From the NCBI RefSeq assembly GCF_900115955.1, contig NZ_FOYL01000015.1, positions 124,001 to 188,000 on the forward strand: a stretch of 64,000 nt of DNA. The letters are read 5' to 3'. The notes below the pieces were generated by a model. It searched no databases, was not told the DNA's origin, and was given only the letters and a program-made list of their open reading frames with translations. The position numbers and the translations under genes are program-made. Origin of the DNA: Lentzea waywayandensis. Its GTDB lineage: Bacteria; Actinomycetota; Actinomycetes; Mycobacteriales; Pseudonocardiaceae. Within the stretch, counting starts at the first letter, position 1. The number at the start of each line of letters is the position of its first letter. Shown here one piece after another: positions 25,436-33,346 of the stretch.

Positions 25436-26423
25436 AGCGGCTCAGCGCGACCAACCGGCTGACCGCCCGCAGGTACTTCTTGCGGTAGCCGCCGCGCAGC
25501 ATCTCGTCGGTGAACAGCTCCGACAGCGGCTGCCCCGACACCGCGACCGGGATGTCGCGGTCGTAGAGCCTGTCGCCGAACGCCACGAGCCGCAGCCCGA
25601 CGTTCTGGTCGGGCGCCGGCTTGACGTCCCTGAGGTGCACGGCGGAGACGCCGTCGAGAAGCCTGCCGTACTTCGACGGGTGGATGCGGGCGAGCGCCTT
25701 GCACAGGTCGTCGAAGTCGTCGATGGTCGAGCCCTGCCTGGCCGCGGCCTTGGCCTCCAGTTCGGAGGCCGCCATCGGCGGCGGGGCGTCGGGCAGGCCG
25801 CGGTGGCGGTAGTCCGGGCCGTCGACGCGGACGACGTCGAACTTCGAGGACATCGACTGGATCTCGCGCAGGAAGTCCGCGGCGGCGAAGCGGCCCTCGC
25901 CGAGCTTGTCCGGCAGGGTGTTCGAGGTGGCGGCGACGTGCACGCCGGCCGCGATCAGTTCCTTGATCAGGCGCGTGACCAGCATGGTGTCGCCGGGGTC
26001 GTCGAGCTCGAACTCGTCGATCGCGAGCAGCTTGTGGCCGCTCAGGCGCCTGACCGCCTCGGGGAAGGTCAGGACGCCGACCATGTTGGTCAGCTCGACG
26101 AACGTGCCGTACGCCTTCGGGCCCGGCACGGCGTGCCAGAGCGAGGCGAGCAGGTGGGTCTTGCCGACGCCGAAGCCGCCGTCGAGGTAGAGGCCGAGCT
26201 TGCCCGCCTCGTCCTCGCGGGAACCGAACAGCGACCACTTCTTGCGGCGGACGCTGACCCGCGCGGCGAACACGCGGCCGGCCTCGACCGCGGCGGCCTG
26301 CGAGGGCTCGTCCGGGTTGGGGATGTACGTGTCGAAGCTGACCGAGTTGAACCTCGGTGGCGGCACCAGGTTCTCGATCAGTTCGTCGGGACTGATCCGG
26401 GGATCCCGGTCGGACAAGCGCAT
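25434..26423 (-). CDS. zapE: ZapE/AFG1-family cell-division ATPase
   Basis: A 329-residue P-loop ATPase. Walker A LDGGFGVGKTHLLASLWH, Walker B KLLAIDEFELDDPGD, and sensor AATSNTLPDKLGEGRF match AFG1/ZapE. In Proteobacteria ZapE modulates FtsZ; the mitochondrial relative aids protein quality control. The role in actinomycetes is inferred. It is divergent from the pyrimidine reductase gene by 33 bases. Confidence 0.88.
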   Translation of the reverse strand: MRLSDRDPRISPDELIENLVPPPRFNSVSFDTYIPNPDEPSQAAAVEAGRVFAARVSVRRKKWSLFGSREDEAGKLGLYLDGGFGVGKTHLLASLWHAVPGPKAYGTFVELTNMVGVLTFPEAVRRLSGHKLLAIDEFELDDPGDTMLVTRLIKELIAAGVHVAATSNTLPDKLGEGRFAAADFLREIQSMSSKFDVVRVDGPDYRHRGLPDAPPPMAASELEAKAAARQGSTIDDFDDLCKALARIHPSKYGRLLDGVSAVHLRDVKPAPDQNVGLRLVAFGDRLYDRDIPVAVSGQPLSELFTDEMLRGGYRKKYLRAVSRLVALSR

Positions 26424-26456
26424 GCCCGCAGCTTATCGGCGTGATGGGATGGCCCG

Positions 26457-27143
26457 GTGGAGATGTTGTGGCCCTCACCGGGCGTTGAGATGACCGACAC
26501 AGCCCTCGAGTCGTTGTACGCCTATCCGGCCGATCGGACGTGGGTCACCGCGAACTTCGTGTCCAGCGTGGACGGTGCGGTGTCGGTCGACGGGCGCTCC
26601 GCGGGGCTCGGGTCGCCCGCGGACCGGAAGATCTACCTGCTCGGGCGCGAGCTCGCCGACGTCGTGATGGTGGGTGCGGCGACCGTGCTGATCGAGGGGT
26701 ACCGGGGTGCGAAGCGCGCCAGGCCGTTGCCGATCGCCGTGGTGACGACGCGCGGCTCGCTCACCCCGGACCTGCCGCTGTTCACCGACACGGCCGTGCC
26801 GCCGATCGTGATCACCTGCGAGGCCGCGCGGATGCCGGCGTTGCCCGCCGAGGTGATCATCGCCGGGGACACCGAGGTCGACCTGAAGGTCGCGGTCGCC
26901 GAGCTCGCGGCGCGGAGGCTGCACCGGATCAACCTCGAAGGCGGGCCGCGGCTGTTCGGGTCGATGGTGGCCGAGGGGCTGGTGGACGCGCTGAACCTCA
27001 CGGTGGCGCCGGTGCTCGCGGTGGGTGACTCGTCGCGGATCGCGCACGGTTCGGTGATCCCGCCCGTGGATCTCGCGCTGGCGTCGGTGCTGCGCGCGGA
27101 CGACGTCCTGTTGCTGCGGTATCAGCGGCGAGATTCCAGCTGA
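26457..27143 (+). CDS. RibD C-terminal-type pyrimidine reductase family protein
   Basis: A 228-residue dihydrofolate-reductase-fold protein: WVTANFVSSVDGAVSVDGRSAGLGSPADR at the N-terminus, DVVMVGAATVLIEGY, and LEGGPRLFGSMVAEGLVDALNLT. It lacks the deaminase half of RibD. It could reduce a pyrimidine or pterin intermediate with NADPH. GTG 26457 is taken; ATG 26463 is equally possible. The DNA ligase gene follows after 11 bases, likely co-transcribed. Confidence 0.85.
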   Translation: MEMLWPSPGVEMTDTALESLYAYPADRTWVTANFVSSVDGAVSVDGRSAGLGSPADRKIYLLGRELADVVMVGAATVLIEGYRGAKRARPLPIAVVTTRGSLTPDLPLFTDTAVPPIVITCEAARMPALPAEVIIAGDTEVDLKVAVAELAARRLHRINLEGGPRLFGSMVAEGLVDALNLTVAPVLAVGDSSRIAHGSVIPPVDLALASVLRADDVLLLRYQRRDSS

Positions 27144-27154
27144 AGAGGCAGGAT

Positions 27155-28222
27155 GTGCGCGTGGACCTACCGCTGACGCCACCTCTGCAGCCGATGCTCG
27201 CCACCGCCGTGGACGGGATCCCGGACGACGCGAACCTGTTCTTCGAACCGAAGTGGGACGGGTTCCGCTGCGTGGTGTTCCGCTCCGGCGACGAGGTGCT
27301 GTTGCAGTCGCGCAGCGGAAAGCCGCTCAACCGCTACTTCCCCGAGGTCGTCGCCTCGATGCTCGACGTGCTGCCCGACAAGGTGGTCGTCGACGGCGAA
27401 CTGGTGGTGGCGAAGAACGACGAGCTGGACTTCGACGCGTTGTCCGAGCGCATCCACCCGGCGGCCTCGCGGGTGGCGATGCTGTCGGAGGCGACGCCGG
27501 CCACGTTCGTCGCGTTCGACCTGCTGGCGCTGGGGTCCGAGGTGCTGCTGGAGTCGCCGACGATCGCGCGGCGCGAGGCGTTGCTGAAGCTGCCGGGGCT
27601 GAACGTGACGCCCGCGACCACGTCCGTAGAGACGGCCCGGCAGTGGTTCACGCTGTTCGAGGGCGCGGGGCTGGACGGCGTGATGGGCAAGCCGTCGGAC
27701 GGCCCGTACACGCCGGGCAAGCGTTCGATGATCAAGGTGAAGCACGCGCGCACCGCCGACGTCGTGCTCGCGGGCCTGCGCTGGCACAAGGACACCGAGC
27801 CCGGCACGGCGGTCGGCTCGTTGCTGCTCGGCGTCTACGACTCGAACGACCTGCTGCACCACATCGGCGTCTGCGGTTCGTTCAAGGCGGCCGAACGCCG
27901 TGAGCTGGCCGTCGAGCTGGCGCCGTTGATCACCTCGGGTGACCACCCGTGGGCGAATCCCGTTCCGGGCCAGCGGATTCCCGGCGAGATCAACCGGTGG
28001 CGCGGCAAGCAGGCCGAGTACGTGGCGTTGCGGCCCGAGCGGGTGCTGGAGATCCACTACACCCAGACCGAGGGCGAGCAGCCCGTGCGGCTGCGGCACA
28101 ACGGCCAGTTCGCGCGGTGGCGCCCGGACCGCGAACCGCTGTCGTGCCGCTACGACCAGCTGGAGATCCCGGCCCGCTACGACGTGGCGTCGGTGCTGAA
28201 AGGCGAGCTTCGGGCCCGTTAG
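27155..28222 (+). CDS. ligC: ATP-dependent DNA ligase (LigC type)
   Basis: A 355-residue ligase. Motif I FEPKWDGFRC carries the adenylated lysine, motif III is VVVDGELVV, motif IV GLDGVMGK and motif V MIKVKHART. The C-terminal OB-fold (EIHYTQTEGEQPVRLRHNGQF) is present. Length and arrangement match mycobacterial LigC, which joins nicks in excision repair and back-up end joining. A stand-alone polymerase domain of the LigD type is encoded 6 kb away on the other strand. It overlaps the convergent EamA gene by four bases. Confidence 0.9.
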   Translation: MRVDLPLTPPLQPMLATAVDGIPDDANLFFEPKWDGFRCVVFRSGDEVLLQSRSGKPLNRYFPEVVASMLDVLPDKVVVDGELVVAKNDELDFDALSERIHPAASRVAMLSEATPATFVAFDLLALGSEVLLESPTIARREALLKLPGLNVTPATTSVETARQWFTLFEGAGLDGVMGKPSDGPYTPGKRSMIKVKHARTADVVLAGLRWHKDTEPGTAVGSLLLGVYDSNDLLHHIGVCGSFKAAERRELAVELAPLITSGDHPWANPVPGQRIPGEINRWRGKQAEYVALRPERVLEIHYTQTEGEQPVRLRHNGQFARWRPDREPLSCRYDQLEIPARYDVASVLKGELRAR

Positions 28223-29088
28223 ACGTCGGGCTTGGCCGATCTCGTCGCCCCGACCGACGCGATCACGACGCAGCAGACGGCGACCCACTGCGCCGGCGCG
28301 AGGTGTTCCCCGAGCAGCACCAGGCCCGCGACCGCGGCCACCGCCGGTTCCATCGACATCAGGATCCCGAACACGCGCGGCGGCATGCGGCGCAACGCCT
28401 CCAGCTCCAGCGAGTACGGGATGACCGACGACATCAGCGCGACCGCGAACCCCGCCGCGAGCACCACCGGGTCGAGCATCGCGGTGCCGGCCGAGCCGAT
28501 GCCGAACGGCAGCGCGATCGCCGAACCGACCACCATCGCGAGCGCGAGGCCCTTGCCGTCGGTCGTCTGGCTGCCGAGCTTGGCCGTCACCAGGATGTAC
28601 GCCGCCCAGCACGCACCCGCGGCCAGCGCGAACAGCACGCCCGTCCACAACAGACCGCCCTGCACGCGCGTGAGCAGCACGACGCCCGTGCCCGCCAGCA
28701 ACACCCACACGCCGTCGAGCCAGCGCCGCGAGCCCGCGACGGCCACCGCGAGCGGCCCGAGGAACTCGATCGTGACGGCCGCGCCGAGCGGGATGCGGGC
28801 CAGCGCCGCGTAGAAGCAGAGGTTCATCGCGGCGAGCACCGCGCCGTAGGTGGCGACCGTGACGAGCGTCCTGCGGTCGAGCCGCAGGGACGGACGCCAG
28901 ATCACGACCAGCACCAGTGCGGCCATGAGCAGGCGCAACGTCACCGTGCCCGCCGCGCCCGCGACCGTGAACAGCTGCTTCGCGAACGCCGCGCCGACCT
29001 GCACGCTCACGATGCCCGCCAGCACGAGCGCCGTGGGCGGGATGCCGCCTGCGAGGCGAGCGACGGGGAGCCGGTCGGCGTGATCCAT
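28219..29088 (-). CDS. EamA/DMT-family exporter (RhtA-like)
   Basis: A 289-residue membrane protein with ten predicted helices in two EamA repeats. ARIPLGAAVTIEFLGPLAVA and VIPYSLELEALRRMPPRVFGILMSMEPAVAAVAG match the RhtA threonine/homoserine exporter branch. It would export amino acids or similar metabolites. ATG 29088 is chosen (MDHADRL); upstream of it lies a cluster of GTGAGTCAGG motifs shared with the divergent lipoprotein gene. Confidence 0.87.
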   Translation of the reverse strand: MDHADRLPVARLAGGIPPTALVLAGIVSVQVGAAFAKQLFTVAGAAGTVTLRLLMAALVLVVIWRPSLRLDRRTLVTVATYGAVLAAMNLCFYAALARIPLGAAVTIEFLGPLAVAVAGSRRWLDGVWVLLAGTGVVLLTRVQGGLLWTGVLFALAAGACWAAYILVTAKLGSQTTDGKGLALAMVVGSAIALPFGIGSAGTAMLDPVVLAAGFAVALMSSVIPYSLELEALRRMPPRVFGILMSMEPAVAAVAGLVLLGEHLAPAQWVAVCCVVIASVGATRSAKPDV

Positions 29089-29096
29089 GTCCCCAT

Positions 29097-29168
29097 CCTG
29101 ACTCACAGCGTGCGTCCACGAACGGGACTTGCCTCGAAGGTGAGTCAGGACGCGCCCTGACTCACCTT
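29097..29168. promoter_or_regulatory. Three copies of GTGAGTCAGG, two forming a 13-bp hairpin
   Basis: The 10-mer occurs on the minus strand at 29097-29106, plus strand at 29140-29149 and minus strand at 29156-29165. The latter two extend to perfect 13-bp arms AAGGTGAGTCAGG (29137-29149) and CCTGACTCACCTT (29156-29168) around a 6-base loop. The cluster lies between divergent EamA and hydrolase genes. Confidence 0.65.
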
Positions 29169-29228
29169 GCATTTACCTTGCCCGTGCGACGCTCAGCTTC
29201 CGGAGTGTGAACGAGAGTGAGGAAATCT

Positions 29229-30761
29229 GTGCGTCGCGCTGCCTTGGCCCTACTGGCAGTGAGCGTGCTGACGGCGTGCAGCGCGGGTCCCTCGAACCGG
29301 CCGGTGATCGCGGTCAAGGGCGAGGAGAACCAGCCCGTCGACCAGAGCGCGCTCGCTGGGCCGCAGCCTGTGCCCCCGCTGGGCGAGTACAAGAAGGACT
29401 CGCTGCCGTGGGCGCCGTGCAACGAGCAGATGAAGGACCGCTTCGGCGCGGACGCTCCCCAAGGCGAGCAGACGTACGAGTGCGCACGCATGACCGTCGT
29501 GCTCGACCCGCCGGGACGTCCCGGCCGCGGCACGCTCGGCATCGCACTGACGCGTGTCGGCACGGGCAAGAGCGCGCTGGTCGTGGTCAACGACCCCGGC
29601 GGCGAGCCCGGCACGCTGAAGGCCGCGCGGCTCGCGGCGGCGTTGCCCAAGGACATCCTCAGCACGTACACGATCATCGGCGTGGACCGGCGGGGCACGG
29701 GCCGTTCGGACGGCATGTCGTGCGTACCGCAGGCGACGCGCGCCCAGCTCGTCGAATACGACCCGGCCGAGGCCGAGCAGTCGAACCTCGTGGTCGCCGC
29801 GGGCGAGGCCTCGCAGGAGTGCGTCCTGGACCTGGAGGGCAGGCTGACCGCGTTCGACTCGTGGCGCGCGGCCGCCGACCTGGAACGCCTCCGCGACTAC
29901 CTGGGCGTCGACCGCCTCAACGCCATCGGCCTCGGCGAGGGCTCCCGCGTCATCACGACCTACGCCCAGCGCTACCCGAACCGCATCGGCCGCACCGTCC
30001 TCGACGGAGCCCCGGACCCGACACTCGACCAGGTGGGCGTCCTCGAGTCCCGTGCCGTCGCGGCCGAGGCGACGTTCGACGCGTTCGCCCGCGACTGCAA
30101 GACCCGCGGCTGCGCTCTCGCGAACCCGCGCGAGGACGTGCAGGCGCTCCTGACCCAGTTGCGTTCCGGACGCGTGCGCGGCGAGTACGTCGACCTGACC
30201 CCCGGCTCGGCGCTGAACGCGATCGTGGCGGGCCTCGCGAACCGCTCCCGCTGGCCCGCGCTGACCGACGCGCTGGTGAAGGCCCGCGCCGGTGACAACA
30301 CGGGCCTGTTCGCCCTGATCGACCCGCTGGTGAACGACCTGGACGAGAACCCGCCGCGCTTCGACGCGGGCCTGATCATCGGCTGCAACGACACGGCCAC
30401 CCGCATCCCGCCGGACCGCGTGAAGGCCCTCACGGCCGACTGGCAGTCGAAGCACGCGATGTTCGGTGCCCTGTACGCCCGCCAGCTGCTGCACTGCAAC
30501 CCGTTCCCGCCGCCCAAGGCCGAGAAGGTCGACGCCCTGAAGAGCGCGCCGCCGATCGTGGTCCTGAGCACGGCCAACGACCTCTCCACGCCCGCGCCGG
30601 GTACCGAGCACGCGGCGCAGCGGTTGCCGGGGTCGTCGTTGATCGGGTGGCAGGGCAGCGGACATGGCGCTCTGACCCTGTCGGGGTGCGCGACCACGGC
30701 CGTCCGGGACTACCTGATCGATGCGAAGGTGCCGTCGAACGGCACCGTCTGCCCGCCCTGA
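29229..30761 (+). CDS. Alpha/beta-hydrolase-fold lipoprotein (TAP-like) lacking the nucleophile serine
   Basis: About 510 residues. GTG 29229 has GAGG at 6-base spacing; GTG 29217 is an alternative. The N-terminus is a lipoprotein signal (RRAALALLAVSVLTAC), so the protein is probably anchored outside the membrane. The body resembles the tripeptidyl-aminopeptidase-like hydrolases (GVDRRGTGRSDGMSC, LDGAPDPTLDQ, C-terminal TAP-like LSTANDLSTPAPGTEHAAQRL and GHGALT). The nucleophile elbow that is normally GxSxG reads GLGEGS (residues about 234-239), with Gly in place of Ser. It may be a non-catalytic or altered enzyme. Confidence 0.8.
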   Translation: MRRAALALLAVSVLTACSAGPSNRPVIAVKGEENQPVDQSALAGPQPVPPLGEYKKDSLPWAPCNEQMKDRFGADAPQGEQTYECARMTVVLDPPGRPGRGTLGIALTRVGTGKSALVVVNDPGGEPGTLKAARLAAALPKDILSTYTIIGVDRRGTGRSDGMSCVPQATRAQLVEYDPAEAEQSNLVVAAGEASQECVLDLEGRLTAFDSWRAAADLERLRDYLGVDRLNAIGLGEGSRVITTYAQRYPNRIGRTVLDGAPDPTLDQVGVLESRAVAAEATFDAFARDCKTRGCALANPREDVQALLTQLRSGRVRGEYVDLTPGSALNAIVAGLANRSRWPALTDALVKARAGDNTGLFALIDPLVNDLDENPPRFDAGLIIGCNDTATRIPPDRVKALTADWQSKHAMFGALYARQLLHCNPFPPPKAEKVDALKSAPPIVVLSTANDLSTPAPGTEHAAQRLPGSSLIGWQGSGHGALTLSGCATTAVRDYLIDAKVPSNGTVCPP

Positions 30762-30767
30762 TCGGGT

Positions 30768-30971
30768 TCAGTCGTCGTCCACGACGAGCGTGATGAGCAC
30801 TCCGGGGCCCCAGTACTGGATGGCGTGAGATGTCACCCTGCCTCGCCCGATCGCCCGCGCGATGGCCGGGTGGGTTCTCGCGAGTGACGCTGGATCGAGG
30901 TCGATGACACCCGGAGCTTCGGGCGTTCCCCTGAAGTCGTGGCTGTTCCAGTGAACGATCTTCTGAGCCAT
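30768..30971 (-). CDS. Small hypothetical protein (67 residues)
   Basis: ATG 30971 opens MAQKIVHWNSHDFRGTPEAP; the middle is DPASLARTHPAIARAIGRGR and the end ITLVVDDD. There are no membrane segments. The stop lies 6 bases from the convergent hydrolase stop. The start region lacks a strong ribosome-binding site; GTG 30980 is an alternative. I do not recognise a family. Confidence 0.5.
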   Translation of the reverse strand: MAQKIVHWNSHDFRGTPEAPGVIDLDPASLARTHPAIARAIGRGRVTSHAIQYWGPGVLITLVVDDD

Positions 30972-31018
30972 GCGGTCCACGTCGCCGGAAGCCTGCCGGC
31001 AGTTACTCCGGACATGGC

Positions 31019-31063
31019 GCGGGGAGCCTTTCGCGTGACCACGACGCGATGAAGGCTCCCCGC
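31019..31063 (-). terminator. Long-stem terminator downstream of the Cys-rich peptide gene
   Basis: GCGGGGAGCCTT (31019-31030) and AAGGCTCCCCGC (31052-31063) pair over 12 bp, and inside them TCGCGT/ACGCGA adds a further 6 bp with a single bulged base. It begins 13 bases after the peptide stop codon, on the same strand. Confidence 0.75.
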
Positions 31064-31075
31064 CCGAATCTTGTG

Positions 31076-31141
31076 TCAGCAGCTCGAACAGCAGCCGCAG
31101 CCGGGACCCGTGCACCCGGAACAGCACCCACACGTACCCAT
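31076..31141 (-). CDS. 21-residue cysteine-rich peptide (8 Cys)
   Basis: ATG 31141 to TGA 31076. Cysteines are at positions 4, 6, 7, 10, 15, 17, 18 and 21, so the motif C-x-C-C-x-x-C occurs twice (CGCCSGC and CGCCSSC) around a TGPG turn. Other residues are only Gly, Ser, Thr and Pro. The start has GGGGAGG (31147-31153) at 5-base spacing, with a second GGAGG at 31156-31160. A strong terminator follows 13 bases after the stop. The composition suggests a metal-thiolate peptide or the precursor of a modified peptide; no leader region is present. It is far too short for routine gene calling. Confidence 0.6.
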   Translation of the reverse strand: MGTCGCCSGCTGPGCGCCSSC

Positions 31142-31279
31142 CAGGGCCTCCCCGTCCTCCAAGCCGGACCTGCGCGGGACCTCCGCGCATCCCACGGTCC
31201 GCCCCGGTACAAGCCCTGGGAACCCCCCTCACCCGAACGCGTGGGGACAACCACCGGGGAGTCGCAGCCCGTGATGGCG

Positions 31280-31969
31280 CTATGCGCCCAGGTCGTCCAG
31301 GGCCTTCTGGGCTGCCTCCAGTTCGGCGCGCAGTTGCTCCACGCGGGCGAGCTGCTGGGCACGCGCCGCGTTCAGGACGCCCTCGACGATCTCGGCGACC
31401 TCGGGGGTGAGCAGCTTGGCGGCCTGGGCCACGGAGCCGGGCGGCACCGGCGTCGGCCGGACCGTCTTGCGGGTGCCCTGCAGCACCTCCACGGTCCACT
31501 CGCCCTCGCCCACCGACACCAGCGTGACGGTGACCTCGGGGACGGCGTTCTTCGCGGACGGCTTGCGCGCGGCAGGCTTCGCGGGCGCCTGCTCGACGGG
31601 AGCGGGTGCGGGTTTCGGCTTGGGGGCCGCGGGTTTCACCGGCGCCTCCGGGACGTAGGGATGAATGATCTCAGTCTGGCGCGGCGGCTCCGGAGGCGCA
31701 GGAGGCGGGGTCGCCGGCTTCTTGCGCGGCGGGGGCTTCTCCAGGGTCAGCTCGGCCGGGGAGAACGACATCTCGTCCTTCGAACCCGTGGGCCGGACCT
31801 GGATGAAGTCGCCTTCGGGAGGATCGGTGACGGCCAGCAGCTTGGCCGACCTGCCCTCCTCCATGCCCACCGCGGCCGCCGTGAACCACACCATCGGTGT
31901 GGTGCCTTCGTTCAACTGCGAGCGCAGGCTGTCGACGTCCTCCGCCGACAGCCCGCTCTTCTTCGCCAT
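31280..31969 (-). CDS. Hypothetical protein with Pro/Ala-rich linker and C-terminal coiled coil (DUF6319-like?)
   Basis: A 229-residue protein. ATG 31969 has GGGGAGG upstream. Residues 1-75 form a small basic/hydrophobic domain (LSAEDVDSLRSQLNEGTTPM ... SFSPAELTL). Residues about 75-140 are a Pro/Ala/Lys linker, followed by a beta-rich segment (VTVTLVSVGEGEWTVEVLQG) and a C-terminal coiled coil (LARVEQLRAELEAAQKALDDL). It recalls actinobacterial proteins listed as DUF6319, but I am unsure. There is no signal peptide. Function is unknown. Confidence 0.75.
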   Translation of the reverse strand: MAKKSGLSAEDVDSLRSQLNEGTTPMVWFTAAAVGMEEGRSAKLLAVTDPPEGDFIQVRPTGSKDEMSFSPAELTLEKPPPRKKPATPPPAPPEPPRQTEIIHPYVPEAPVKPAAPKPKPAPAPVEQAPAKPAARKPSAKNAVPEVTVTLVSVGEGEWTVEVLQGTRKTVRPTPVPPGSVAQAAKLLTPEVAEIVEGVLNAARAQQLARVEQLRAELEAAQKALDDLGA

Positions 31970-32058
31970 CGCGCTGCCTCCCCAACCGTTCGAACACCTG
32001 TGCCCAAAGCATGCCCTACAGCCCTGACATTTCTGAGAACGGGTCGGCAGCAAGATCG

Positions 32059-32970
32059 TTACGGGTTTCCGCCGACTCCGCAGATGTAACCGGCGTTGAT
32101 GCAGTTGGAGACGCGCCGTTGCAGCTCAACGGGATCCCACGCGTTCATGAAGTCGCCGTGGAACGTGTAACCCGGTGCGCTCGTGACGTTCGCACCGTTG
32201 AGCGTGCCTCCCAACGACAACCCGGCGCCGTTCACCGGATAGGTGAGCAGGAACTCCAGCCGCGGCACCACCACCGGGTGCGACGACGGGCAGACCAGCC
32301 CGACCGCGAACGCCATGTGGTCGCGATGGTTCGCCGAGTCGAGGTCGCGGCCGTTCCAGCACGTCGGGAAGTCCAGGTAGGTCTCCACCTTCGTGCCGGG
32401 CGGGCAGTTCAGGAAGTCGCGGTTCGACGGCGACTGCGTGGTGCAGGACCACCGCGCCGCCGGGTTCTCGGCGGGCGAGGCGGCCTTCGCGTTGCCCACC
32501 ACGTACCGCAGCCCCTGCGGAGGCGCGACTGCCCGCGTGTGGTCGTGAATGCCCTGGTAGTAGATGGTCACGCTCTCCGGCGCGACCGGCTGACCGTTCT
32601 TGTAGAGCGTCGGCACCCAATACGCCGACTTGTCCGAGATCGGGTTGCAGTTCGTCGTCCCCGCACGCAACGACGTCAGCGTCGAGAACGCGTCCGTCGT
32701 CCGGTTGCCGAAGAACTCGTGCATGTGTGAGACACCGGACTGGTTCTGGAACACGATCGGGTCATCTTGACGACGATGGCTCGACGCACAGGTCACCCGG
32801 AACTCGGACCCCGCGACCGCCTGCTGCTCCACCATCGCCCGCGCCTGTTCGGCGCTGTACAGGTAGCCGTGCCCCGCGTGGGAGACCGGTTGTCCCACCA
32901 CGAAGCCCGCCGCCACGACCGCCATCGCCACCGCCGCGACGCCGATCGCTCCTCGAATCCGCACGTGCAT
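32059..32970 (-). CDS. Secreted DUF1996 protein
   Basis: A 303-residue protein with an N-terminal signal peptide (GVAAVAMAVVAAGFVVGQPVSHA). The DUF1996 core is clear: EFRVTCASSHRRQDDPIVFQ, SHMHEFFGN, AYWVPTLYKNG, YYQGI and the C-terminal DFMNAWD. Histidines in SHMHEFFGNRTT and NHRDHMAF may bind a metal. DUF1996 is abundant in fungal and actinomycete secretomes and is often attached to carbohydrate-binding modules, but its activity is unknown. ATG 32970 has GAGGAGA upstream. A perfect LacI-type palindrome 27 bases upstream of the start suggests sugar-responsive control. Confidence 0.88.
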   Translation of the reverse strand: MHVRIRGAIGVAAVAMAVVAAGFVVGQPVSHAGHGYLYSAEQARAMVEQQAVAGSEFRVTCASSHRRQDDPIVFQNQSGVSHMHEFFGNRTTDAFSTLTSLRAGTTNCNPISDKSAYWVPTLYKNGQPVAPESVTIYYQGIHDHTRAVAPPQGLRYVVGNAKAASPAENPAARWSCTTQSPSNRDFLNCPPGTKVETYLDFPTCWNGRDLDSANHRDHMAFAVGLVCPSSHPVVVPRLEFLLTYPVNGAGLSLGGTLNGANVTSAPGYTFHGDFMNAWDPVELQRRVSNCINAGYICGVGGNP

Positions 32971-32996
32971 GGAATCTCCTCTCGCACCACAGTGTG

Positions 32997-33010
32997 TGAG
33001 AGCGCTCTCA
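32997..33010. promoter_or_regulatory. LacI-family operator TGAGAGCGCTCTCA
   Basis: A perfect 14-bp palindrome just upstream of the DUF1996 gene. It differs from the established CebR cellulose-regulon box (TGGGAGCGCTCCCA) by one symmetric base per half. Confidence 0.7.
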
Positions 33011-33059
33011 TGACAAGACGGTAAACCCAGTTGCCTCCACGTGTCCACGTGAGGCTTGC

Positions 33060-33269
33060 TCAGGCTTCGTCGCCTTCACCGGCACGCAGCCGGTACTCGC
33101 ACCCGTACTCGACCGCGTACTCGAGGTCGTAGACGTGCACGATCTTGGGCCCGCCGTGCAGGTGCACGTACGTCACGGTCTGCTTCGGGTCCTCGGGCGT
33201 GGACGGCAGCGAGTCGACCCTGCCGTCGAGGGGACCGCCGACGTACCGCACGACATAAGGCTGGGACAT
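33060..33269 (-). CDS. Small hypothetical protein (69 residues)
   Basis: ATG 33269 has AGGAGG 5 bases upstream; the GTG at 33272 is too close to it. The protein (SQPYVVRYVGGPLDGRVDSL ... HVYDLEYAVEYGCEYRLRAG) looks like a compact beta-rich domain of the kind with a VRYVGGPLDG N-terminus, common in actinobacteria as an unnamed family. It has no signal peptide. Function is unknown. Confidence 0.7.
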   Translation of the reverse strand: MSQPYVVRYVGGPLDGRVDSLPSTPEDPKQTVTYVHLHGGPKIVHVYDLEYAVEYGCEYRLRAGEGDEA

Positions 33270-33346
33270 CACGACCTCCTCTCGCGTTCAGACCATTCTA
33301 CGAGGTCGCGGACTAGATCCGTTCCCGATACAGCCGGTTGGCGCAC

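Noticed and set aside
31076..31141. Cys-rich 21-mer as a direct substrate of the MNIO enzyme
   Set aside because: It is about 20 kb from the enzyme, with its own terminator, and lacks a leader; composition alone does not link them.
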